The notes: generated by a model not told the origin, from the sequence alone. A DNA stretch of 42,825 nucleotides from Acidimicrobiaceae bacterium (GCA_027451285.1 DAIDJP010000034.1:1-42825), one strand, 5' to 3'; shown: positions 1-6,984, numbered from the stretch's first letter. Program-made: numbers and translations.

Positions 1-361
1 CGAAGGCCATCTCATCGGCGGTGACAAGCGATCGACTAGATGACAGCGCCGTGGCCGCGATGATCAAATCGTGGGCACCTCGAGGACGCCCTTGCCTGCG
101 GACCATCACCAAAAGTTGGGCATGAGCTCTGGCGACCGCGAGGTCATAGTCCAGAATCGGAATCAGTGACACCACTTCTTTGAGAAGTTCCATTCGGCGG
201 TGTCTGGTCTTTCCGGTGGCCAACTCGACACCGACTTGAATCTCCGCAACCGTAATAGCGGAGATTGCGACGTCATCCTCATCTTCGATGACGTCATCAA
301 GATTCAATTGTGACCGTTCGGCATCGATCAAGAACGTGGTGTCAAGAAGGAGACGACTCAG
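1..361 (-). CDS. vapC: VapC-type PIN-domain ribonuclease toxin (C-terminus cut by window edge)
   Basis: My own translation of the minus strand gives a PIN-domain protein. It begins LSRLLLDTTFLIDAER, with the first acidic residue in the LLLD strand, then ISAITVAEIQVGVELA with the conserved TVAE glutamate, and RPRGAHDLIIAATAL with the third acidic position (AHDLIIAA), followed by a SLVTAD motif near the window edge. These are the metal-binding acidic residues of VapC endoribonucleases, which cleave tRNA or rRNA. It lies directly downstream of a Phd-type antitoxin, as in a type II toxin-antitoxin operon. No ATG, GTG or TTG lies between the upstream in-frame stop and the first PIN strand. The best start is a CTG at 361-359 that overlaps the antitoxin stop as CTGA. 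The last residues are outside the window. The family is clear; the start is uncertain. Confidence 0.82.
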   Translation of the reverse strand, partial: MSRLLLDTTFLIDAERSQLNLDDVIEDEDDVAISAITVAEIQVGVELATGKTRHRRMELLKEVVSLIPILDYDLAVARAHAQLLVMVRRQGRPRGAHDLIIAATALSSSRSLVTADEMAF

Positions 362-600
362 AATCGCTCCGCAGCGACGACAAGATCACGCACCTGCTTC
401 AACGACTCCATCCATTGTGCATCCGCTGGATGGCGATCTAAGAGGGACTTCACGTCCGACCCGAGGCCATGAGGAACAGGCTCGATGTGGGCTACGGCCC
501 GGCCACGACGAACGATCGTGATCCTTTCCCCCTTGTGCTCGACGGCGTCTAGCAGTTCGGCGAAGTTTCGTGCTGCGTTGGTTGCACTAATTTCTGTCAC
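358..600 (-). CDS. Phd/YefM-family antitoxin
   Basis: An 80-residue protein beginning MTEISATNAARNFAELLDAV, the N-terminal DNA-binding fold of Phd/YefM antitoxins, followed by the strand pair ERITIVRRGRAVAHIEPV. The C-terminal half (about residues 50-80) should be the disordered, toxin-neutralising tail. It probably binds its own promoter and inhibits the VapC-like PIN protein encoded immediately downstream, whose first codon overlaps this stop. The start is a GTG at 600-598 without a visible Shine-Dalgarno sequence. A GATAAT hexamer ends 8 nt upstream of it, so the mRNA could be leaderless. The pair sits just outside the leftmost copy of the tRNA-Leu 3'-end repeat. Confidence 0.85.
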   Translation of the reverse strand: MTEISATNAARNFAELLDAVEHKGERITIVRRGRAVAHIEPVPHGLGSDVKSLLDRHPADAQWMESLKQVRDLVVAAERF

Positions 601-601
601 T

Positions 602-618
602 AGATCAGATTATCAGAT
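602..618 (-). promoter_or_regulatory. Candidate promoter/operator of the toxin-antitoxin pair
   Basis: Two direct copies of ATCAGAT (604-610 and 612-618, plus strand) are spaced 8 bp apart immediately upstream of the antitoxin GTG. Read on the minus strand they contain GATAAT, a good -10 hexamer, 8 nt before the start codon. Phd-type antitoxins commonly bind repeats overlapping their own promoter, so this is a plausible autoregulatory site. No convincing -35 box was seen. Confidence 0.35.
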
Positions 619-620
619 AT

Positions 621-670
621 TGGTGTCGGAGGCCCGAATAGTCAGTTCTGCCACTACGCACTGGCGACTT
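621..670. repeat. tRNA-Leu 3'-end repeat, copy R1 (attachment-site remnant)
   Basis: The first 13 bases, TGGTGTCGGAGGC, are identical to the last 13 bases (including CCA) of the tRNA-Leu gene at 11225-11311. The 50-bp unit matches copy R2 (2312-2361) without gaps at 42 of 50 positions, including the end CACTGGCGACTT. This is the expected look of a left boundary of an integrated element: tRNA core followed by an element-derived arm. It marks the outer limit of the array next to the toxin-antitoxin pair. Confidence 0.7.
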
Positions 671-809
671 CACTTTGGGGCGTTCCCAAGCATGTCGTAG
701 TTCGAAGCGATCGTTGCACAGAGATGTTCCAGCGTTTTGCCCATCCCACGCCGTACTGAGCCGGTCACTCAAACCGCTGCGCCGTCCAGCACCAGTGGTG
801 GGTGTAACG

Positions 810-1433
810 ATGGCCCCAATGCGGACAGTACATGAGGTGAAGTCCAATGGTGACGAGCCGGGAATCTGGGCGGCGGCGCTCGGCCATGATGGCGATGCCT
901 TCGCGGCGATCTTCGATTTGCACCGTGATCGTGTCTACCGCCACGCTCTCCGTATCACCGCGAACGTACACGATGCAGAAGATGTCACCGCTGCGGCATT
1001 CTTTGAGCTGTGGCGGCGGCGCAAGTCGGTTCGTATCGTCGATGGTTCCGTAGCGCCCTGGCTTCTTGTCACCACAACCAATGTGGCCCGGAATCTGGCC
1101 CGCAGCCTTCGCCGTTATCAATCTCTTATTGCCTCTCTGCCTCGTTCGGAAGACACGCGAAGCGCAGAAGATGCAGCTTTGGAACGGCTAGAAGCAGAGA
1201 GAGTCGCCGAACAGCTACGCCACGCGTTACGTCAACTAACCCCTTCGGACGCTGGCTTGATCGCGCTAGTGATGCTCGAGCACTACTCGCCCGCCCAGGC
1301 GGCCGTCGTCCTCGGCATTTCTGATGGTGCGGCTCGAACCCGTCTTCACCGAGCGCGTACTCGCGCTGCGGCAGCCATTGAAGCCTTGAGTACCACGGAC
1401 ACCAATGACACGACCAAGGAGAAGAGTCGATGA
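810..1433 (+). CDS. ECF-type RNA polymerase sigma factor
   Basis: About 207 residues with the two-domain layout of extracytoplasmic-function sigma factors. Region 2 runs from FAAIFDLHRDRVYRHALRIT through DAEDVTAAAFFELWRR. Region 4 near the C-terminus reads LRQLTPSDAGLIALVMLEHY then SPAQAAVVLGISDGAARTR LHRAR, the helix-turn-helix that reads the -35 box. The frame is open from 675, but homology begins only after about residue 15 from the ATG at 810; ATG 819 and GTG 837 are alternatives and none has a strong ribosome-binding site. The stop overlaps the next gene's start (ATGA), so the two are translationally coupled. By analogy with sigma/anti-sigma pairs the downstream membrane protein may control it. 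It lies between repeat copies R1 and R2, so it may be cargo of an old integrated element. Confidence 0.88.
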   Translation: MAPMRTVHEVKSNGDEPGIWAAALGHDGDAFAAIFDLHRDRVYRHALRITANVHDAEDVTAAAFFELWRRRKSVRIVDGSVAPWLLVTTTNVARNLARSLRRYQSLIASLPRSEDTRSAEDAALERLEAERVAEQLRHALRQLTPSDAGLIALVMLEHYSPAQAAVVLGISDGAARTRLHRARTRAAAAIEALSTTDTNDTTKEKSR

Positions 1434-2278
1434 GTACCATGGAGATGGACTCCGTATTCGCCTCGGCTTTGCGAGAAGCGCTGGTGGTCGCAGTTAACGA
1501 CACCCCTCGCGTTCAACGTCACTGGCGTTGGCGCATTGGAACAGGATCCTTCGTGGGCTTGACTCTCGTCGCCGGCGGAGTGGCGCTGGCGGCTGGACTA
1601 TTTTCTCCGCCGGGTGCTCCAATCGACACTCCTCTCGGAAACGTCGTCATCGCAACTCGTACAGGAACCGCGACGATCGAACTTGGACCACCGCCGGCGA
1701 CGGCGACGAGCGTGTCACTCTCATTGACGTGTCTCACCGCCGGCAAATTCACCTTTCCCAACGGTTCGTACGCGAGCTGCGACACGGCGGATGTCACCAA
1801 CCCACCAGACCTACGACAGATCAGTGAGGTAGTTCCAATCACTTCCGGGATGGACTCCGTGACGATCAAGACAAGCGCTGCCGCCTCATGGACGCTGCAG
1901 GCCGTATACGTGAATCGAGTAACGACTCCGTGGGGTATCAACTCGCACGGTGAGACTTATGGAGCGCCAAATCAAAATGGCACCCCCGATCTCATCGCCG
2001 TTGTCATCAATCACGGCGCGACTCAGGGTTACGTGAAGGCAAGCGATCTGAGTTGCGCGTCTGGAGGAGACGTAACATCAATCGCGCAAGCTCTTGCGTG
2101 GGACAAGGCGTCTGCGATTCGAAACGTGACGATTCCCGTCTTTGAAAGCGACGGCACAACGGTGATCGGAACGTTCGTGCTCGGAGACGCGAGTGGACCC
2201 AACGCCACAACAGTGCCACTCTCGTCGCTCCCACTGAGCTGTTCAGGCACGCAAGCTGGAATCCCCCATAACGGTTGA
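1430..2278 (+). CDS. Single-pass membrane protein coupled to the ECF sigma factor (possible anti-sigma or sensor)
   Basis: 282 residues. A short cytoplasmic N-terminus (about 1-38) includes the basic stretch VQRHWRWR. One hydrophobic segment (about 39-58, VGLTLVAGGVALAAGLF) follows, then an exported domain of about 220 residues rich in Thr, Ser and Asn with paired cysteines (SLTCLTAGKF, YASCDTADV, DLSCASGG, LPLSCSGT) that could form disulphides. The gene starts inside the sigma factor stop (ATGA). The topology and coupling fit an anti-sigma or signal receptor, but I see no zinc-binding anti-sigma motif (HxxxCxxC), and the cytoplasmic part is short. Function unknown. A repeat copy follows 33 bp after the stop. 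Confidence 0.75.
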   Translation: MSTMEMDSVFASALREALVVAVNDTPRVQRHWRWRIGTGSFVGLTLVAGGVALAAGLFSPPGAPIDTPLGNVVIATRTGTATIELGPPPATATSVSLSLTCLTAGKFTFPNGSYASCDTADVTNPPDLRQISEVVPITSGMDSVTIKTSAAASWTLQAVYVNRVTTPWGINSHGETYGAPNQNGTPDLIAVVINHGATQGYVKASDLSCASGGDVTSIAQALAWDKASAIRNVTIPVFESDGTTVIGTFVLGDASGPNATTVPLSSLPLSCSGTQAGIPHNG

Positions 2279-2311
2279 GAAGGCGCTGTGGCTCAAGGTA
2301 CCGGGAAATAT

Positions 2312-2361
2312 TGGTGTCGGAGGCAGGATTCGACAGGTCTGCCACCACACACTGGCGACTT
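2312..2361. repeat. tRNA-Leu 3'-end repeat, copy R2
   Basis: TGGTGTCGGAGGC at 2312-2324 equals the tRNA-Leu 3' end. The following 37 bp match copy R1 at 29 positions, ending in CACTGGCGACTT. The sequence after the core (AGGATTCGAC) also resembles a decayed tRNA T-arm. Likely a former attachment site. Confidence 0.68.
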
Positions 2362-2380
2362 GAGTCGGACGAGTTTTAGA

Positions 2381-2417
2381 TGGTGTCGGAGGCACGAGGT
2401 GACAGTTCTGTAATCTC
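2381..2417. repeat. tRNA-Leu 3'-end repeat, copy R3
   Basis: TGGTGTCGGAGGC recurs at 2381-2393, exactly 69 bp after R2. The arm that follows shares GACAGTTCTG and CACTGG with R1 but is more diverged. The short R2-R3 spacing suggests a site left after an element was deleted, or an element reduced to its ends. Between this copy and the small membrane protein gene at 2561 I see no other gene. Confidence 0.62.
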
Positions 2418-2560
2418 CCACTGGAGCCGTGTTTGAATAGTGAACCGCCGCGTCAGGTGACCGAGCAAGGAGCCAGGCCCGGGCTGAACCAGCGTGTGAG
2501 GTCCTCGATTCGAGTCTGAGACAAACATTGCCGTTAACAGACGTTGCAGCAATCTAAGGT

Positions 2561-2821
2561 TTGGATGTGAGACCGCGACCTCAATACAGTGCTAAGGCGA
2601 AAGCCGAGTTTGACAGGGCCCAGCCGTGGTTTTTAGCCAGTTCGATCTTCTTGCTGGCAAGCGGACTGAGTGAGTTGCTTATCCCCCGCCCCTATTGGAT
2701 CGCCCCCTCACTCTTATTCCTTTTGGGTGGCATCCTTTGCGTTAGACGCGCTAGTCGCCTTATCCGAAGTTTTCGGTCCATTGCGCGCGCCGATCGGGAA
2801 GCGGAGCACGGAACTCAGTAG
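2561..2821 (+). CDS. Small two-helix membrane protein, unknown function
   Basis: 86 residues. A charged N-terminus precedes two hydrophobic segments, WFLASSIFLLASGLSELLI and YWIAPSLLFLLGGILCV, separated by a short polar turn (PRP). A basic cytoplasmic tail follows (RRASRLIRSFRSIARADREA). The start is TTG at 2561 or GTG at 2567, the latter better spaced from the AAGG at 2556-2559. It stands alone in the remnant element between R3 and the first integrase. No family recognised; the amphipathic pattern makes it more likely than not to be real. Confidence 0.5.
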   Translation: MDVRPRPQYSAKAKAEFDRAQPWFLASSIFLLASGLSELLIPRPYWIAPSLLFLLGGILCVRRASRLIRSFRSIARADREAEHGTQ

Positions 2822-2958
2822 CTCCTTCTCGACGTTCACAACCCCGCGCAACGCCGATGGCCAGGTGACCGGTGAGACCTCGAGAAGGTAACCGCAATTG
2901 ATTTGAGGAATGTTACGCATTAGTCGACCGATGCCCATTCAGTGACATAATCCTCAAG

Positions 2959-3078
2959 ATGGGGGCTGAGATCTTTAGGGCGGGCGAATTCGAATGCGTC
3001 TTCGGAACTTCGCCAGCGGAGCTTGAAGCTCAGGGAGTTGATGTCGATACCTATGTCGTCGAGTACTTGAAGACGTAG
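2959..3078 (+). CDS. Possible small acidic protein or gene fragment (39 aa)
   Basis: Reads MGAEIFRAGEFECVFGTSPA and ends VDVDTYVVEYLKT before TAG. The composition (acidic, with an alternating hydrophobic C-terminal helix) looks protein-like, and the frame stays open upstream of the ATG without a better start, as expected for the tail of a truncated gene. No family recognised and no clear ribosome-binding site. Confidence 0.22.
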   Translation: MGAEIFRAGEFECVFGTSPAELEAQGVDVDTYVVEYLKT

Positions 3079-3137
3079 AGAACAGTTCATCACCGCCACC
3101 GTCACTGCAGGCCGTTGAAGCAATAGTTGCCGTTCCG

Positions 3138-3169
3138 GGGCCGACGGGCGCGTGACGCCCGGTCGGCCC
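3138..3169. terminator. Strong GC-rich hairpin
   Basis: GGGCCGACGGGCG, loop CGTGA, then CGCCCGGTCGGCCC: a 13-bp stem with one bulged base. There is no T-run on either side, so it may be a factor-dependent terminator or a structural site of the element rather than a classical intrinsic terminator. Confidence 0.4.
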
Positions 3170-3398
3170 GACGGATCGTGCCAGTGATCATCAGAATCTC
3201 CGGAACGTGGGTTCCCACAACGGGATCGTGACGGTTCGTCAAGAGTTGTGTTCGAAGTTCCTCGAAATACGTCCTTCTCATATGGGGGGCCAGCCAAGTG
3301 TCTCCGGCGAGGAGAGCTATGGGAAACTCGGCTGCGTTGTTGTTTGCACCTATTTCAACGTACGGCCGTGGTGAGTGCGTCCGTGCGGCCTCGTTATC

Positions 3399-3572
3399 GT
3401 GAGCGACGGACGGGATCTGTCACGGGTCGCTGCAACGCTGATAACAATCGGAGTACGGCTCCTCGAGCAGGAAGGACACAACGACCATGACGATGACCGT
3501 GGCCTACGTGAGAGTGTCGACGGAGGACCAGGTCGAGTTCTCCCCCGACGCCCAGGCGAAGCGCTGTCGTGA
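3399..3572 (+). CDS. Small open frame upstream of integrase 1, related to the one before integrase 2
   Basis: GTG at 3399 opens VSDGRDLSRVAATLITIGVR and continues LLEQEGHND before entering the integrase gene in another frame. The DLSRVAATLITIGVR part lines up with DYDRVARVLIRVALR in the frame at 9683 upstream of the second integrase (identities at D, RVA, LI and R; most other positions hydrophobic in both). In both cases the frame lies one base upstream of the integrase frame, so it overlaps the first codons of int in the same relative phase. It could be a short helical regulator or excision factor, or the remnant of one. Only the part before the integrase start is likely to matter. No known family. 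Confidence 0.4.
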   Translation: MSDGRDLSRVAATLITIGVRLLEQEGHNDHDDDRGLRESVDGGPGRVLPRRPGEALS

Positions 3573-5076
3573 CCTCGCGAGACTGCGCGAGCTGGGCTCA
3601 GTGACACTTCTCACCGACGAGGGCTGGTCGGGCAAGAACCTCGAGCGCCCGGCGATGCGTGAGCTCTTGCGACTGGTCGCTGCCGACCAAGTTCGCGACC
3701 TCGTGATCTGGCGCTGGGACCGGCTCAGTCGCGACCAGGGCGACTTCGCGACGTTGATGAAGCTCTTTGACCGCCACCACGTCAGGGTCCATTCCGTCAA
3801 CGAGGGCGACCTCGATCTGGCCAGCGCCTCGGGTCGCATGCAGATCGGCGTGCACGGCGTCTTCGCCCAGTACTACCGCGACCAGATCGTCGAGAACACC
3901 CGCATGGGCCAGCGCCAGGCCGCCGAGCAGGGCCGCTGGCTCAACCGAGCACCCACCGGCTACGACATGGTCAACGGCAAACTCGTAGCCAACGACATGG
4001 CCGCGGTCGTCCAGCGCATCTTCAGTCTGCGTGCGGGTGGCGCGAGCTACCCGCAAATCTCACGCGAGGTCGGTATGGACTACTCGACCGTTCGCCACAT
4101 CAGCCTCAATCGCGTCTACCTCGGCGAGGTGAAGCTCGGTGACGACTGGTTCGCCGGCATCCACTCCCCTCTCGTCTCACCCGAGCTCTTCAGCGCGGCC
4201 CAGCGGGCCCACACGCCGGGACGACGTCGCAGCAAGGACCTGTTGTCGGGTCTCGTGCGCTGCGGACTGTGCGGTCGCGTGGCCGGCGTTCATTACAACA
4301 ACCGCGGCCAGGCCATTTACCGCTGTCGTCACCGCGGAGAAGGGTGTCCCCAGTCGGGACGCTCCGCCAACGGCCTACACCGCGCCGCCGTGCTCGGCCT
4401 GCGCGTCCTCGCCGACGACAAAGACCTCCAGAGTGCGATTCGCCATCAGCTGGGCGCTCATGGGCACCACGAGACGCCCCAGGGGGCCTCAGTGACGTCG
4501 GCGACGGCCTCTCTCAAGGTGAAGGAGCGAAAGCTCCTCGATCTCTTCTACGCCGACAAGATCGACGCTGACGCCTTCGCGGCCGAGCACCAGCGACTCA
4601 CAAAGCGGATGAAGACCCTGCACGACGAACTATCCACCATTGAGCGCGAGCGCAGCCAGCGCGACATCGCTGCGACGCGCTTTGATCAGCTGGCCACCCT
4701 GCTCGCCGACCTCGACCTCGAGCGGATGTGGGAGACGGCCACAGCGACAGAACGCCGCACGCTGGTTGAGGATCTGGTCGACGCGGTGCGCATCTACCCG
4801 GACCGGCTGACGGTTCAAATAGCGGGTTCTCCGCCAATTCTGGTGACGCTGGACGAAGTTGGCCTGGCCCCGGGTTGCAAATCTGTGGTGTCGGAGGGCC
4901 GACATCCACAATCCCCGACTGGCGAATGCAGGAGTGGCCAACGGTCCGGCGTCGCGGTTGAAACTCAATGCGTGATTCTGGAGGATACCCGGGTCACGTG
5001 GACATCCTCTGACTCGAGAACTGGGCCCTCGGGAACATGCCCAAACCGACCCGACCTAATGGTCGCTTCAAACTAA
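3487..5076 (+). CDS. Large serine recombinase (integrase 1) with a chimeric C-terminus
   Basis: A 529-residue serine integrase. The N-terminal resolvase domain has the catalytic serine in YVRVSTEDQ (Ser11), the arginine-containing WRWDRLSRDQGDF segment and the ASGRMQIGVHGVFAQYYRDQ helix. The recombinase domain (about residues 155-245) includes RWLNRAPTGYDMV and YPQISREVGMDYSTVRHI. A zinc ribbon follows with CGLCG and CRHRGEGC, then a coiled-coil segment (about 325-400). ATG 3487 or 3493 can start it. The tRNA core repeat at 4886 falls at about residue 467, so the last 63 residues are read from the left end of the neighbouring element. Its closest relative here is integrase 2 at 9813, which ends just after that site. 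It probably integrated at the same tRNA-Leu; activity is uncertain because its rep partner and left end are decayed. Confidence 0.93.
   Translation: MTMTVAYVRVSTEDQVEFSPDAQAKRCRDLARLRELGSVTLLTDEGWSGKNLERPAMRELLRLVAADQVRDLVIWRWDRLSRDQGDFATLMKLFDRHHVRVHSVNEGDLDLASASGRMQIGVHGVFAQYYRDQIVENTRMGQRQAAEQGRWLNRAPTGYDMVNGKLVANDMAAVVQRIFSLRAGGASYPQISREVGMDYSTVRHISLNRVYLGEVKLGDDWFAGIHSPLVSPELFSAAQRAHTPGRRRSKDLLSGLVRCGLCGRVAGVHYNNRGQAIYRCRHRGEGCPQSGRSANGLHRAAVLGLRVLADDKDLQSAIRHQLGAHGHHETPQGASVTSATASLKVKERKLLDLFYADKIDADAFAAEHQRLTKRMKTLHDELSTIERERSQRDIAATRFDQLATLLADLDLERMWETATATERRTLVEDLVDAVRIYPDRLTVQIAGSPPILVTLDEVGLAPGCKSVVSEGRHPQSPTGECRSGQRSGVAVETQCVILEDTRVTWTSSDSRTGPSGTCPNRPDLMVASN
4886..4925. repeat. 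tRNA-Leu 3'-end repeat, copy R4 (probable attL of the Rep-Int element)
   Basis: TGGTGTCGGAGGG, one mismatch from the tRNA-Leu 3' end, followed after 19 bp by ACTGGCGA, which also occurs in R1 and R2. It lies inside the tail of integrase 1 at the same relative position where integrase 2 meets the tRNA. This fits a junction of integrase 1's right end with the next element's left end, so the element between this site and 11237 is about 6.35 kb. Confidence 0.68.
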
Positions 5077-5855
5077 GAAATCCAATTGTTAGGGACTCGA
5101 GGTGGGTGAATCCACGAATGCGTCAATCGGAACGACATCCGCACAAAAATCCCGTCTCTAACTTTTCCAGTCGTTCCTCCTTGAATTGGCAATGATCCCG
5201 TTGTCGGCCAAAAGAATAGCAGAGACACCAAATGGTTAGACTGTGAGAGATTCACAACAAATTCTGGTCTCTCAATGTTACCAGCCTTACTATCGCGAAT
5301 CGAACGCAGATCGACGAAGTACGACAGATAATGCTTGTCAGCACCATTTCGCGCTAGATTTCGCCGTCGCGCCGCCACAATTCGATGAATAATCACCGAA
5401 TACCATCGTGAATACGCGAACAGGAACACTGGATCAGAGCCTGCACTCGACGGCCAGTTGAGGAGGTCAGTCAGTGATGCCACGCTGAACCTAATCCATT
5501 TGCCTGACTGGTGTTGGCGCAATGTGCTGTAATCTTGCACGAACATCGACTTGCCAATCTGTCGTATTTGTGCAAAACCTCCACCAGCCATCCGAAAACT
5601 TATGGAGCTAAAGTCGTGCATGCCATCCAAATAGCCGGTTCCCGAAGTGAATGCAGATACTCCCGGTGTATTCTCAGAAACGGCAATCTCAATGATCTGT
5701 TCGGACGCTTCGGCTCTGAACAGAGCTTTATCGACAATGGCGACGCCTGACGACCGCGTATCACCCTGCGCAATGGCTGAGGCTTGTGCGACCATCAGAA
5801 GCGAGGCAAGCAAACACAATAGACCCTTCGCACGCAGACGATTCAGCGACACCAT
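5073..5855 (-). CDS. Secreted protein of unknown function, possibly LppX/LolA-like
   Basis: About 260 residues from the ATG at 5855, preceded by GGAAAG; the frame is open further upstream but the signal peptide begins here. Residues 1-30 form a Sec signal (MVSLNRLRAKGLLCLLASLL, cleavage near ASAIAQ) without a lipobox cysteine. The mature part has an acidic strand pattern and DFSSISFRMAGGGFAQIRQI then GKSMFVQDYST and SGKWIRFSV. This resembles the beta-sheet order of actinobacterial LppX/LprG-type and LolA-like proteins that bind lipids in a half-barrel; similarity by eye only. It converges on integrase 1 with overlapping stops and is the first gene inside the Rep-Int element. Base composition is clearly AT-richer than the flanking chromosome. 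Confidence 0.65.
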   Translation of the reverse strand: MVSLNRLRAKGLLCLLASLLMVAQASAIAQGDTRSSGVAIVDKALFRAEASEQIIEIAVSENTPGVSAFTSGTGYLDGMHDFSSISFRMAGGGFAQIRQIGKSMFVQDYSTLRQHQSGKWIRFSVASLTDLLNWPSSAGSDPVFLFAYSRWYSVIIHRIVAARRRNLARNGADKHYLSYFVDLRSIRDSKAGNIERPEFVVNLSQSNHLVSLLFFWPTTGSLPIQGGTTGKVRDGIFVRMSFRLTHSWIHPPRVPNNWIS

Positions 5856-5942
5856 CTTTCCTGACCGTATAGTTACAATTTCAAACGGCGGGCAATTACG
5901 CGAGGTGATTCTCCGACCTAGCCGAACCGCCCGCGTCGTCAG

Positions 5943-5971
5943 CCATTCAGCCCACTGTCTGGGCTGAATGG
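5943..5971. terminator. Perfect 12-bp hairpin overlapping the end of the secreted-protein gene
   Basis: CCATTCAGCCCA, loop CTGTC, TGGGCTGAATGG: a perfect inverted repeat that includes the last codons and stop of the minus-strand gene ending at 5947. No T-run follows. Probably a transcription-ending or mRNA-stabilising structure between the two secreted-protein genes. Confidence 0.45.
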
Positions 5972-6774
5972 AGCATAACTGTACACGCGCTGTTTCCATT
6001 TGCCACGAGAGTTGCCCCGTACGTGTAACTACCGTCCGAGTAACCATACAAATAGTCGTTCACTCGCTGTGACCCGTCCCAGCCAAAATAGGTGTAAACG
6101 GTCCATGGCGCGCAGAAGAGTTGGTTGATATAACTTGAATTCGAGAGCACATTCGCTGGCTGTGTACCAGTGGAATTGTCATACTCCCACCGAGGAGCCC
6201 AACCGGTTATCCCGCGATACCAGAAATCTACGTTCTGCGACCACCCCGTGTCTTCCGAGCCGTTTGATGTCCAGGTCAAGGATTGATCTTCATGCGTTAC
6301 TTGCATGCCGACCGGATCTATCCACGAGAGGTTCTGGTACGCAGACGTCTGAAACGAAATGATATCTGGGCCCGATGCACTCCCTAAAGCGAAACTCTTT
6401 GAAGTGGTTACACTGGACCCTCCGACAGGCACCGTACCAGACGACGTTGTCGGCGTTCCGGTAATAAATATCGCTTGACACGTTGCCGTATTCAATCCGG
6501 TCTCAATCTTGCTCAGAGCTCCATCCTGCGCGTTTCGGGCGCCGCTACTCTCAAAGATACAACTGCCGTCACGGCCAATAGTTCCTTGAACGTGCAAGGT
6601 TGCCTGATTTGTCAGAGCTTCGTTCACTGGATAGTAGATCCAATTCCCACTCGCATCTTTTGAAGACGCTGTTCCTGAGGCACCTGCTGAGACCGAGACA
6701 CCACTCAAAGTGATGAGTCCCATGATAGCAGCGGCGATAATCAAACGATACTTATTGTGTAACTTTCGTATCAT
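5947..6774 (-). CDS. Secreted protein of unknown function
   Basis: About 275 residues from ATG 6774, chosen because GGAGAT precedes it and a signal peptide follows: MIRKLHNKYRLIIAAAIMGL then ITLSGVSVSAGASG. The mature part is rich in Ser, Thr, Gly, Asn and aromatic residues, with a Trp/Tyr-rich half (DFWYRGITGWAPRWEYD, YTYFGWDGSQRVNDYLYGYS) and four cysteines (one each in DGSCIFES, TATCQAIF, LFCAPW, SACTVML) that could pair. It looks like an extracellular beta-rich protein; no family recognised. It is oriented with the downstream secreted-protein gene (5855) across a gap of about 90 bp and could share its transcript. AT-rich for the window, so probably element cargo. Confidence 0.65.
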   Translation of the reverse strand: MIRKLHNKYRLIIAAAIMGLITLSGVSVSAGASGTASSKDASGNWIYYPVNEALTNQATLHVQGTIGRDGSCIFESSGARNAQDGALSKIETGLNTATCQAIFITGTPTTSSGTVPVGGSSVTTSKSFALGSASGPDIISFQTSAYQNLSWIDPVGMQVTHEDQSLTWTSNGSEDTGWSQNVDFWYRGITGWAPRWEYDNSTGTQPANVLSNSSYINQLFCAPWTVYTYFGWDGSQRVNDYLYGYSDGSYTYGATLVANGNSACTVMLHSAQTVG

Positions 6775-6984
6775 GATGCCATCTCCCAATTCCAACGGAA
6801 CTAGACGACTAGCTGTCGGTAGTCGGGCGTAGGGTATCAGGTTTCTGGAGAAAGAACCAATCACTTTCGCCCAACTTCAACACAATAGCTTCATCTTGGG
6901 AGTCACAAGGAATAGTGAGGGTTTTCCTGAAGACTAAATCCTTTTCAAGGGAGCCAGCCTTTCTGACTTGATGAGTGCATAGTA

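Larger units (their letters stand above)
2822..3398. other. Gene-poor stretch in the decayed element
   Basis: About 580 bp without a convincing full-length gene. It contains a 39-codon frame at 2959-3078 and a strong hairpin at 3138-3169, listed separately. A long minus-strand frame across 2920-3297 has no recognisable domain and I treat it as chance. In an intact relative this would be expected to hold a rep gene; none is visible here. Confidence 0.4.

Noticed and set aside
2500..2530. tRNA-like stretch (GGTCCTCGATTCGAGTC)
   Set aside because: It resembles a T-arm, but the stem does not pair properly and no acceptor or anticodon arm is present.
2920..3297. 125-codon minus-strand open frame in the decayed element
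   Set aside because: No domain, no ribosome-binding site and low-complexity basic N-terminus; a short plus-strand frame lies opposite. Probably chance in a GC-rich region.
3470..3500. Programmed frameshift joining the small frame to integrase 1
   Set aside because: Both small frames are in the same phase to int, but I see no slippery sequence, and integrase 2 has its own strong ribosome-binding site.
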